A stretch of 64,000 nucleotides of DNA from Leishmania infantum JPCM5 (taxonomy: Eukaryota > Euglenozoa > Kinetoplastea > Trypanosomatida > Trypanosomatidae). Position numbers and translations under genes: made by a program. Below the pieces are notes generated by a model. It ran no database searches. It worked only from the letters and a program-made list of their open reading frames with translations, and was not told the DNA's origin. Positions 1 through 11,100 of this stretch are shown here, in pieces. Each line of letters opens with the position of its first letter. Within the stretch, counting starts at the first letter, position 1. The DNA is taken from assembly GCF_000002875.2 (NCBI RefSeq), contig NC_009402.2, positions 67,001-131,000 on the forward strand, given 5' to 3'.

Positions 1-3000
1 CACAAATGAGCCTGTGACGCAGCACAGACGTGCTGTCGAGCCGATAGACACGTACGCGATTCGGGTGGACATAGATGCTCGACAAGTCACAGGCGGCGTG
101 AACAGTGCTGCTGCTCGAAACTGTATGCTTGCAAAGTGGGCTCTCTGCGTGAGTTTTCAGCTTCGCATTCTCACGATTTTGCGCCATGTGATGTCACGCT
201 TGTGGGCATCCGAACGAATATAACGAAAAGAAAGTGGTGGGCACGCACCTGCACGCGACATCAAACGTACTGCAAGGAAACAGACACGCGCACAAGTGCA
301 GCGGTTCCACAAAGATCACATGTCACTCGAGCCGCTGCTGCTGAAACTCTTTCTCTTCCTGCTTGGAGAAAGTCGACGCGGGGGGGGGGGCGAGATGAAG
401 GAGGCAGAGCAGATCGCTTTCTCGCTGCCGGTAAAGCAGCGCTCTCGCCCGCCCAAAACTGTCGGCCGCATGCAGCCCTCTACGGTGATGCAGACAGCGA
501 CATGGATGTGTGAGATGAAAGAGTGCAGCGGAGATGTCAGGGTGGGGCACATACACGTAAAACAAAAGGCAGAAACTCCACCGCACCTTTGGAGAAAAAG
601 GTATGGAGACGCTAGCAGCCACGAACGAGGGGCCACAGAGAAGCGCCGCACTGCTGTGGCAAACCGTCGAGCACACTGATATCGAAGCAGTGAGCACTGT
701 CTCAGAGCGGGACCGCTCAGGAGCCGTGGCGAAACAAAAAGAAGAACAAAGAAAAGGGCAAAAACAAAGGGGCGAAACAGCGTGGCAGCTGTGCACGCCG
801 AGGCTCGTCGCTCTCGGCACACATAGCGCGCACGCAAGCCCGCACAAAACTGCTCGCGCAGAGCTGCATCCGCGTGCACAAAAACATACGCGCACGCATA
901 ACAGAGAACAGCTCAGAGAGCGGGAGCAGGAAAGAAACGATAGACAGGCGCGAAAAAAAAAAGAGGGGCAGAGGGAGAGGTGAGGGAGGGTACAAAATTT
1001 TAGTGACGTGCAAAGTGAGGAGGGAGAGGGCGAGAAGAGTGAGAGACGCGCACGCGCACAGAGCAAAAAAAAAAGAGAGGGAGGGGAAGAGCAACACAAG
1101 GACATCCTGGTAACGATGCGATGATGAAAGAGAACTCACACGCGGATATGTATTTGACAAGTAGAGAGGAAAGATAACAATAAGAGAAGACGGCAGTGCC
1201 CTTTCTTTTGTAGTTCTTCAAAAGGTTCCATTCGACCACAAGCAGGTCCACAGATTGACGCATACAACACTAGTTCATCTGCCTCTGCTCTAATAGAGCC
1301 ATGCCGCGGCACCGGATCAACCAACACTGTTTGGCTTCGGGCAGCCCACTGCAATTCTACTGCGCACAGCGCACGCGGGGTGCACGATTGCTCTCGGCAT
1401 CGCCGCAACGTAGCGAAGGCGTAAAAGGAATGTTTCGCTAAAAGGTAGGCGCATCCTCATATTTGTCGAATCGCCCACACGGTGTTTAGTGAGCTGGTAC
1501 AGCCGCGGTCATGACCGCACGTCTCTTCGGCACAGCGCTAGCCCGGGCCCTCTCCGCCGACGCTAGGAGTCCTCCAGCCGTCTCCGAGGGCCGGCTGCAT
1601 GCTGCGTGGCTTCCCCGCAGAGTGGGTGCCAAACCCTGATGCCACGCACTGAGGTGGCCGGCAGCATCGATGAAATGGGGAGAAGGAGAAGAAGGGAAGC
1701 AAGAAACAAAGACACAGAACCGAAAAGCACAGAGATTTGCGCAGGCCAATGCATACAGCCCTGGGCGCACACGCGCACACGCACTCTTTCGTGTATAAAC
1801 CAAGAGCGCTGCATGAGTGATAAGCCCCCACTCGACAAAAAAAAAGAGTCTCTTAGATGTCCCTTTCCACCCAAACACGCAGAAAAAAAAGGCGGTAAAA
1901 GGGAGCGATAAAGCGCTGCCTGTGGACAGCTGTATTACGCTCACGTTTTCGTGCGCGTGCCCGCTTCTCTTCCTTTGTCGGGGTCCGTACTGCTCTTCAC
2001 GAGTGTTGGTCCCTTATCAGAGGAGAGGAGCGAGAGGAAGAGAGACAACATGAAAGTACAGCAGCCATAAAATCAAAGAATCGGAAGAGCATACATGGCA
2101 ACGGGAAACAGAGAACGAGTATGAAGGCGGCTTAATATGGAGGTGAAAAATGAAGCCAACGCAAAGCAAGCGGAGAGCCAATCATCGAGCACGCAAGAGG
2201 ACAATACAGGATTAAGCGAGCATAACAACTGAAAAAAAAAGCAAAAAGGGGGCGGTGAGCGATTCAAATAAAGTACAAATAGCAAAAAAAAAAGAAAGAC
2301 ATGCCACATTTTCCTATTCAACATTTTTCGCGTTTGCGTGCGAGGACACGTGGGGTTGGTGTGCCGAAGCACACCCACAGCTGAGGGAGTGCGCGTGCTC
2401 AACAGGAAGAAACGATCGCAGCAGCAGACATCTTTATTGATACATGTCACGAGCCGCCCGCTTCCCATCACCACCACCTTCAATCCATCTCCTCATGCAC
2501 AACGCGCAGTCTCCCTTTCCGGTTCTGCACCTACGCCGCGCCCCTCCCTTACAGGCATCACAATGCCAGCCTGAATGTGACTGGAGAATACGCGAAAAAA
2601 AAAGAGCGAAGAAAAGGAGAAGCGAAGAAAGCATCGTTGGACGCGTGTGCGTTTTCCTCAAACTTCAAGGGCATATGAGAAGGAGACCCCTGCAAGTGCG
2701 GCGGTGGCGGGGGGGGGTGCAAAAACGGGGCGGGATGGAGGGAGGAAGGTAAGGAAGCAAAGTGGTGTGCACACAACGCGTCAATTCCCATCCCCGTAAG
2801 GCGCCGACGCATAAGCAGGCAGAGCAACCTGCGGAGCACGATCTGTGAAACCAACCCACAAAAAAAAAAAGAAAAGCGTGGCGACTCTCACGAAGCATTT
2901 ATACGTAGAGGAGAGCAGCCAGTAGGTGAGGGGGTGCCGCAAGCACGCGAAGGCGGCACAAAGGGAGAAAAAGGAAGAAAAAAAAACAGGGCTCAACACA

Positions 3001-5919
3001 GTGCGGAAACGATAAACCACCTAAGGAGAACGCGAAACAAGGGTGGCGCCACACAAGAACTGGGAAAGGCAGAGAAACGGTGGAGTGCATGCAGCGCAGG
3101 GGCCACAAACACGGAGATACGAAGAAGACAAGCCCCAATGGGGAAGGAAAAGAGTGAGCAAAGGCCGATGCAGTTCACAGCGAAAGGGCGAAGAAGGCGG
3201 AGGCACAGAGAGCGACAGAGGGGAAGGCGCGAAGGAACAAAAAAAATAGAAAACAGAAAGAAACCCAACGAAAACGACGGAAGCGTAAGAAAGAAAAAAA
3301 TAGTCTTATTGACACCAAAGAGAGGCGTATAACGAAAGCATGCTTCTTGCTTGCCTGAACGCGTGGCTGATCAGAGGCAGGTGTCGACATCATGGAACAA
3401 GCAAGCAAGCAAAACAGAGAAAGGACGAGAGAGAGACAGAAACAGGGCAGAGGAGTACACAAGATGGGGTGGGGTGGAGGGTGGGTGCTCGGCAAATGGG
3501 AAAACAGGAATAATAGTAAAAAAAGGAAGCGGTGAGCGAAAAGAAGAAGGCACAGAAAGGTATGAAGAGTTGAAAGCACACTAGACGAGCCAAGAGAGTT
3601 GAAATACAAGAAGGGAGGAGCGGCACCACCACCGCGAAGAAGGAAGTCATGACATCACACCGAGGCGGCTTTAACAGAACCCTATGAAGTAGCGCATGTG
3701 TGTATCGGTGAGGGTGCAGGTGGGAGAGCGGGCCTTCCATGACTGTGCTACCTGTGTCTTTCCATTGAGCCTTCTAAAATGCAGCTGTTCGTCGCTTCAC
3801 CCGAGGAGCTGCAAGCCTCGCCCAGCAGAGCGCGGAGGGAAGCACCAAAGTACGAAGGCGCAAGCCCAGAAAGGCCGCGGCACAGAGTGCGAGAAAACGA
3901 AAGCGCACCGTGCAAAAACGCACGCAGAGCAAAAGTGCGGAGTGGTGAGCGGTGACGGCAACGAGCGGCACAGAAGAAGAACGCATTGCACGTAGAGTCT
4001 GAAGTGTCCCCACCCGCACACGGTCGGCCAAGCACGAGGAGACAACGATTTGTCGCCACGCCAAAAAAAAAAACACAAGGCAGAACACTGAGAAAGACGA
4101 TGAGTGCCCATCAATCGCCGCATCTCTCCACCGCACTCAGCTCTGCTAGCGGCCTCGACACGAGCAAGCCCCCCTCCCACCACTACCAACACCGCCAAAA
4201 AAAAAAACGAGATTTGAATAGTCGAAATAAAATCCCGAGGAAGAAAAAAAGATGCGCGCATACAGGCATACACAAAAAATATCCCCAAAAGGAAAGAAAA
4301 CGGCTGAAAAAAAACGAAGAAGCAGTGGCCAATACAGACGGCGGAGAAGCAATAAAGAGAGAAAAAAAGGGCAAACATGTAAAACAGGTCACACGCGCAC
4401 GCGGCGTTAGGGCCCGCCAAGGAGGCCGATGAAGACGGATACACCCACAACGACGCGTGGAGGCGGTGAAAGACAGAGACACATCGGACGCATCATAAGC
4501 CGAAAGAGGAAACAAAAAAAAAGGAAAGACCCAGCCAATGCGGCACTGCACTGATGCCCCGAAAGAAAAGGAGAAAGGAAAGAGCCGAAGAGCGCTCGGC
4601 ACATACACGTCGAACGGCCGATATGCACTCACAACAAAGTAGAAGCTGATCCGTTGATCAACCTGAAGGCCTCTCCATCTGCTACGAAACCTTCTCTTGC
4701 CTGCCCGTTGGTATGCGCAAGCGAATGTGCAACATTGATTTCAGCACTGATAAAAAAAAAAGATATGAATCCCCGGATGCTCCGCAACACGCTTGCCGCG
4801 AAGAAAGAAATCCAGAGGCAACCTGATGAACGGGAAACGATAAAAAAGAAACTGCGAGGAAAGAGGTGAGCAGGCGCACGCACATACAGTGCTCCGCACA
4901 CGCTTTTCGGCGCACAGGCAAGCGGCCAAACACTCTCTCCGTCGACCTCGCTCATCTCTTCCATTATGAAAACAAGAAGTGCTCTCCTTTCAGGTTAAAT
5001 CTTTTTTTTTTGATGGCGAAAGAACCCTGTGTATTACTCAACTTCCACAAAACATAGCCGAGTTGATTCTTATCTTACGTTTTTCTTCGTGTCGTCGCAG
5101 ATGCTGTGCCGCTCATGAGTTTCTTCGTCGCTGAATGTGTATATATCCCTTTATCATCGGGGCAAGCACAGTTGTCGGGAAGCGGGGACTCCCATCAAGA
5201 GCAAGCAAAAACGGAAAAGTCCCAGCAATACCATCGCAGGTGCTCACTACAACGGCACACGCATAGAGAGAAGATCAGGCGAGGAAGGAGAAAGGTGCGA
5301 CTTTAACACGGAAACAAAACGTCGAAATGTGAACGAATAAGGCAGTCACACACACACACACAAAAACATGCGATAGGAAAGACTCAAAGTAAAAAAAAAG
5401 AACGAGTAGCAGACGCCCTCAGTGAGGGGAGTTGGCTAGAACACAACTCAGTCGGTGCAGATGAGGGAGCTAAAGAAGGCAAATCCGTATCATCACACAC
5501 ACCAACCCGCACATACACCGAACACCCGCTCGAGCTCTCTTGGATGATCGCTTTCCTTATTTCAAGGACAAAAACATGCACCTCCCCTCCCGTGAGGTAC
5601 CCGACACTACGCATCTCTACGCCTTTGCGCGCAGCCTAGACTTTTCTTGAGAGCACTGCGACAAACACATGCACGAATCTCCCGACCAGAGGTCCTTTTC
5701 GTCCCGCTTCTTGCCTCATTCCTCCGTCGCGCTGTGCTAGGCAAGAGAACTGTCTACACAAAAAGACTCAGTTCGATTCGCGGCACGCCTTTTCACTGCC
5801 GCCGGTGACAGTCTTCATCGAAATACACGCACAATTGGTACACTTTTTCTTCTCGCCGCGCCCATTCTCTGCCACAGAACGTGGGCCAACCTCCACTCTA
5901 CTCCCGCCCACCCAGGGCT
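1..5919. other. Noncoding region left of the left RRM gene
   Basis: No convincing gene. The plus strand is mostly purine-rich and A-rich with long A runs, so the minus strand is rich in polypyrimidine tracts; open frames here are Ser/Phe/Leu/Cys-rich translations of such tracts. It is probably part of the 3' UTR of the left RRM gene and further spacer. More complex patches lie at about 1230-1680 and 5400-5620. The latter holds a 76-codon minus-strand frame at 5384-5614 that I could not assign. Confidence 0.6.
1510..1665 (+). mobile_element. Possible degenerate SIDER-like fragment
   Basis: A GC-rich patch whose order of short blocks (GAGGGCCGGCTGC, CCCCGCAGAGTGGGTGC, CCCTGATGCCACGCACTGAGG) parallels the right half of the intact copies (GGAGGGCTGC, CCACACAGAGGGTGCGG, CCCTGAGATGCCACGCGCGGAGG). 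Similarity was seen by eye only. Confidence 0.3.
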
Positions 5920-6390
5920 CGCCACAGGCCTCCACCACCGCGTGTGGGGCGAAGCAGCGCTTCACACGCGCGCTACAAAAATGCCAACACAGTCATTTCA
6001 GAACGGCCTGCGCCTCAAACTCCGCCCACCACCCCGCGCTGCGCAGGTCGCCTCACAGCCGCTTCCCTCACCAGTGGGCCGTGTGAGGGCCCGGGGCGAG
6101 ACAGTCGTTCAAGTGCCGTGGGCACCCTGCCCATCACGTGGATGGGCACAGACCTGTTCACAGTCGCAGGTCGCCCCGACGCCACGCCGTCCAGGGCACG
6201 GCCGCCCACATCAGCAGGGATGCATCGCACTCGCCTCCCCCCTACGTCGTAGGCACCTGGCCCGGTCACCACCTCAAGTGGTTCGGCATTTGGCAGGGAT
6301 ATAGGAGGGCTGCTTTGGCCTCCTCCACCCACACAGAGGGTGCGGGGCCGCTGGGCCCTGAGATGCCACGCGCGGAGGTGTGTCTCCCTC
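5920..6390 (+). mobile_element. SIDER-type retroposon copy 1
   Basis: About 470 bases nearly identical to the copies at 32930-33452, 52431-52935 and, in part, 61628-61914. Shared landmarks are CACCACCGCGTGTGGGGCGA at the left, CCCATCACGTGGATGGGCAC in the middle and GCCCTGAGATGCCACGCGCG at the right. Length, copy number, noncoding nature and 3' UTR position fit the Leishmania short interspersed degenerate retroposons (SIDER2 class), known to influence mRNA stability. It begins about 150 bases past the stop of the left RRM gene. Strand is given by similarity to copy 2; element sense was not established. Confidence 0.8.
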
Positions 6391-6543
6391 GCCGTCAGTG
6401 AACACGACCGACTTGCCGGCGACAACGGCCAACACGTGGAGGCGGAGTGGACTAAACTGGAGATGAGCGTCCAGTACGGGCCATGTAGACAGAAGTGATT
6501 ACGCAGAGGTGCATTGGGGAGAGGAGTCACAGAATAAGCTCGC

Positions 6544-7590
6544 TCACGAGTGACGTTTAAAGGTCCGGGAAGAAGGGCGATGACGTATCGTGACGGTAAT
6601 CCCGCTATCCAGCGCGTGTATCGTCGTCGGCCCCACAAACGTCTCACAAGTGCACCTGGGAGCAGCCTCGAAGCCAGATCGTTGCGCAGCTACACGCTGC
6701 GTGTTCGGCAAACACCACATCTCTGCCAAATTGAGCGTACACTGGGAGTGGCTTGTGCGACTCGTCAATGTGGTGCCAACTCTGCACGGCATCTCCATCA
6801 CACGCTGTGTGTCTGCACCGGCGCAGTCGACGGCATCCATTTCGCTGGCACAGCGCCCAAGCACCGGGGACGCGGGGTCTTCGGAACGAGACGTCACCGC
6901 CTTCACGCAGGTGCCGCTCTGTGACCTTTCTGAACCGCCGTACCGCCACGAATGCGGTATGTGCGCGATTCGCGCTGTCCGCGTCTTCTGCGTGTAGTCC
7001 TCTGACAGCTTCCCCATTAGCGGGATGCCACGGCACTGGTGGAAGGCACAGGTGTTGTGCACCGCGAGCAGTGCAGCCTCTGCAGCGCCTTGCTCGGCAA
7101 AGGTGATGAAGACGATGCGGCGGCGCTCCGTTGCGTCGATCAGCGGGGCTGTGTCGTTGTGCATCGTCACCTTCCTCACAGAACCGTAGGGACTCACAAG
7201 ACGGACGAGATCCTCCTCGGCGACCTCCAGCGGCACGTTGCGCAGGAACAGCTTGTTCATCTTCAGCCGCTCCTGCCCAGCTGGTGTGTCGTCGTGCTGC
7301 TGCTTCGCCCACTGCACAGACACCGTCTTGCCCAGCAGCGGCATGCCGTGGGCGTCACGCATCGCGCGCAGCGCCTCCTCGTGCTCCTCGTAGCGCACAA
7401 ACGCCGTTCCAAGGCTCTGGCCACTGTAGATGTCGCGCATCACCATCGACGAGGTGATCTTGCCGAAGGCGGAGAAGATCTCGCGCAGACGGTTGTCGTC
7501 CACCTCGCGCGGCAGGTAGCGGACGAAGAGGTTCGTGCTGCTCGGCGTGAAGCTGGAACTCTTGTACTGATGTTGAGAATTCTTAGTCAT
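6544..7590 (-). CDS. Two-RRM RNA-binding protein (left paralogue)
   Basis: Predicted 348-residue protein with two RNA-recognition motifs, expected to bind mRNA and act in post-transcriptional control, the main level of gene regulation in trypanosomatids. RRM1 has RNP2 LFVRYL at residues 21-26 and an RNP1-like segment LGTAFVRYE near 60-68. RRM2 has RNP2 LFLRNV at 114-119 and RNP1-like RRIVFITFA at 157-165. The linker QQHDDTPAGQERLKMNKLF is shared with the paralogue at 23185-24213. The C-terminal ~150 residues are Ser/Thr/Cys-rich with no recognised domain. I chose the start at 7590 because the paralogue begins about as far from RRM1, and because a strong splice-acceptor candidate at 7829-7830 lies inside the longer open frame that runs to 8193, so the extra 201 residues would be upstream of the mRNA. 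A SIDER copy begins about 150 bases past the stop. The family is clear; target RNAs are unknown. Confidence 0.93.
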   Translation of the reverse strand: MTKNSQHQYKSSSFTPSSTNLFVRYLPREVDDNRLREIFSAFGKITSSMVMRDIYSGQSLGTAFVRYEEHEEALRAMRDAHGMPLLGKTVSVQWAKQQHDDTPAGQERLKMNKLFLRNVPLEVAEEDLVRLVSPYGSVRKVTMHNDTAPLIDATERRRIVFITFAEQGAAEAALLAVHNTCAFHQCRGIPLMGKLSEDYTQKTRTARIAHIPHSWRYGGSERSQSGTCVKAVTSRSEDPASPVLGRCASEMDAVDCAGADTQRVMEMPCRVGTTLTSRTSHSQCTLNLAEMWCLPNTQRVAAQRSGFEAAPRCTCETFVGPTTIHALDSGITVTIRHRPSSRTFKRHS

Positions 7591-7828
7591 CTTCTTTCTA
7601 CCGTGTCGAGGACGAAAGGGTAGTTTTAGGGGCGCTGTTGTGTGCAAAATGGGGAAGCGGGGACGCTGATCGGGCCCCGATGTATGCGAGGTGTTCCGGT
7701 CTGGGTGTGAGTGAGTGGCGCGACGCAGATAGCGTGGCAGAAAGCTCTGGACACGTTTCTGCTGTTGTTGTCCTTGTTTTTCTTTGTTGTTTTTTGTGTG
7801 TTTTAGCGCGCGTGAGAAAGAAAGATTG

Positions 7829-7885
7829 CTGTCACGAGAGAGAGATCGAGGTGAAAGGAAGAGGCAAAAATGAGAGGCGCACAAT
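7829..7885 (-). promoter_or_regulatory. Candidate trans-splice acceptor for the left RRM gene
   Basis: On the minus strand, a pyrimidine-rich tract from about 7885 to 7832 ends in GTGACAG, with the AG at 7830-7829. This is the usual trypanosomatid layout of polypyrimidine tract then AG for spliced-leader addition, and it would give a 5' UTR of about 240 bases. It also excludes the longer upstream start at 8193. Assigned from pattern only. Confidence 0.5.
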
Positions 7886-8199
7886 GAGTTCACGGAATGC
7901 AGACGCCCCCCCACACACACACACAAACCCACGCAGAGGGGGGCGCGCGCCTTTCGCTGTACTGTAAACGTAGTACTGTGGATGCAGCCGCTCTTCTCCC
8001 GTTGTTCTCGCTGAAGCGCGTCCTCATGTGACAGTGCGCGCGCGTTTAGGGTGGCGCTTTTTAGCGTGGCTTGTTGCTGTTTGCGTAGGCTGAGAGGTGT
8101 GCGCAAAGGCACGCAGCTGCGGTGCCTGGAACGGTATGTGTGCGTGCTCACGAGGCAGGAAGTGAGCATGGAGGTTTGTATGGGTACGCGCATTGGTGC

Positions 8200-11100
8200 T
8201 TACATGTGAGAGTCCAGCGTCAGGCCGTGGGCATGTGAGCATGACGGGAAGCTGCAGAGTTCAGAAGAAGAGAGGGACATGTCACAAGACACGGGGTTTG
8301 AGGTTAAGGTCGATATTCTGCATTTTGGAGAGACGGCAAAGACGCATGTCAACCCCGGCGCAAAACTTGCCGCTTGACAACAGCAGAAGCCTTCACCATC
8401 TTCACGGATGGGAAAGATTGAGTCGCTTGAGGAGATAAAGAGGGAGGGGGCCGAGAGAGCTCTCATGCACCTCTAGACGCTCCATCGCGTTACATTCCGT
8501 CTCTCTGTCTCCCCCTCTCGGAGCTGCGTTGCATTATTCGTGGCTTCCTCCTCATTTATTTCCTGTGCGTCTGTGCGCTCTGCGTGGAAGCGGATGCCTC
8601 CAGTTACGGGAGTGGTGATTCCACGCAACTGAAGCACTCGCCTTGACGGCGGGACGTGGGTGGAGCCACATTGGTGGCGGTGTTAACATTCTGTGTTCTC
8701 TTTTTGCATTTTCATTCTTCTGCTTTCTAGGAGGACTCTCTTTTTTGTTCAGATCATCATCAGTGCAGCAGCACTGCCCGTGTCTCAGGCCCCGCACCCG
8801 TACCGTTCCCTCCATATAGAAATTCTCCTAGCGCGGCAACCACTGTGATACCGGGGAAGGGAGGGGGCGCGCACGGCAGTGACCGGCAAACGCGCATCCT
8901 CACTGAGCACGTCGTCGTCTTGTCGAGTGCATGTATTCGCCCGTCATTCTTGCAAGAAAAGCAGGAAAGGCAGCAGGCGAGCGAAAAAGAAACTCGACAG
9001 AGAGACCCAGGGGGCATTTACGGAGAAATGGCGACAGAGAAAATAAGAGACGCGAGTCGGTCAGTGTGAGAGCGCAAGTGATCGCACAGGTTCGGCTGAG
9101 TTTTCGTCGAGTACGCCTCAAGAGAAATAGCGCATGCGATCATGGAAAGTAGAGGACATGTCACAGCAAACCGACAAGAGGCGAGAAAATAAACGGCACC
9201 GCACAAGATGTGGAGGGAAGGCCCGGAGGGAGAGAGAAAGAGGTGGAGAGGGGTAAGGCAGAGGGGAAGAGAAGAGGGTGCGATAGATGATGTCAGGGTC
9301 CAAAAAAAAAGACGTCCGTAGAAGTATTTTTGTTTGTTTTGCCGTCCTTTTCTTTCTTGACTTTTCTGTTTTTTTTTTCCTTGTGTGTGTGTGTGTGTTT
9401 TACGTTTATTATCTTCATTTTTGTTTTTGTTTGTGTGTGGGGGGGAGGGGTGGAGGGGGCGAGTAGGCACGTGTGTAGTGGCGGTGGCGGTGGAGAGGAC
9501 TTGTCCAACGAGAGAGGGCCAAAACAACAAAAAAAAAGGATGAGGAAAGATCAAAACGAGGAAAAAAGAAGAGAGCGGCGGTGCAGAGCCGTCCCACGTA
9601 AGTCACACATCATGAAGAGCGAGAGAGGAGGAGTCGAGAGGGGCAAAGGCGAAGCACGAAAACACAAATAGACGCAAAATTATAAACGAGGAGAGGGTGA
9701 GGGTGAGGCAAAAAGAAAACAAGGGAGCCATACAGGAGATCAGAAGACTTACAGGAGAGGAGAGGAAGGCAAGGCCAGGTGGCTACAGACAAAGACAACA
9801 ACACGAAACAAGGTAAAGAGCACAGGCCCACAAAAGGAAGAGGAAAGAAGAGCTCAAGAAACAAAAACAAGGTTGTGTCGTCCTTTTTTTTTTCGCTGCT
9901 GCTGCTGCTGCTGCTGCTGTCATTGAAAAATTTCGTGGAAGGAAAGACGCTGGAGGCAAGAACGGTGGTGTACCAAGAGCTTTCGTAGGGCAAGCAAGGA
10001 AGAGGGTCAGAGTGCTACGAATGAGTGCGTGTGAGCTCTTGTGTGTAGGTACGTTGGCAGGTAGCTCATACGGTCATGCAGAGATGCGCACACGCCACGT
10101 TACCCCTTTTCCATGAAGCACTGCCTACGTGTGCAGCAAGAACTCTTCGCTTCGAGCCCTCGTCGCGTTGTCGTTTCCACCGTTGTCAAGCACTCCCACG
10201 CGTACTCATCCGCACACGGATGCCAATCAGCAGTGACGCGCGCACCCGCGAATGCACGCACACGTGCATACACAGAGATACGGCAAGCGTACGCCGCAAA
10301 ACACAGACCCTGGCGAGAGTGACAGAGTAACGGAGCCACAGGAAGGTAGCAGCGCGGAGCCGAAAGAAAAAAAAAAAGATGCGTCCATTTGCTATGCACG
10401 CGGATGGTGCAGGGAAGAGACAAGCTTGATGGGGGCGGGGCAAAGAGCTCATTGGCGCGCACCTCGTGCACTTATTGGAAAGGGTGCGAAGACGAATAAT
10501 GTAAATAGGAACAAAAAGATAGCACACACATGCACAATACCACCGTCTCAGCAGCAACACGACGCCAAAACTAAAACACAGCAGGGGAAGGGGTGAAAAG
10601 GAGCGGAATGAAGGAAACTGGAAGAGAAACAGAATAAGGAAAATTTGTGACAGAGAAGACGAAGAGTGCCTGGCGCGCATCGCCCCTTACGTCGCCCGCC
10701 GCCTCCCGCCTCTCTCCAGTCCATTAGCTGCTTCCCGTGCTTGCTGTTGTGTTTGGGAGGGGGCGCATGCACCCCCTAAAATGCACACTCAGAGCGTGTG
10801 GGGAGAATGGAAGAAAGGAGAAGGACATTCGCCGCTGGGGGTTCGAAAAAAAAAATGCAAGGACAATGGAGACAGATGGAGTGGCAACGGGTAGAGGAGG
10901 GGGGGGGATGGCGGTGGCGAGAAGAGAAGCACGTGCAAGCGAGGAGGAGGGGTGGCGTCACGAAAGCACACGCAAGCAATGAAGGAGAGCTTTGAAGCAA
11001 AAGGAGGCACGACATGAAAAAAAAAAAGGAGGCGAGACGGCAGGCCCTTCATCACCCCACCGAAACAGAATACAGACACGCACTAGTAAGAGAGCCCGCT

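Noticed and set aside
323..1105. 260-codon minus-strand open frame
   Set aside because: Ser/Cys/Phe/Leu-rich low-complexity frame, not gene-like.
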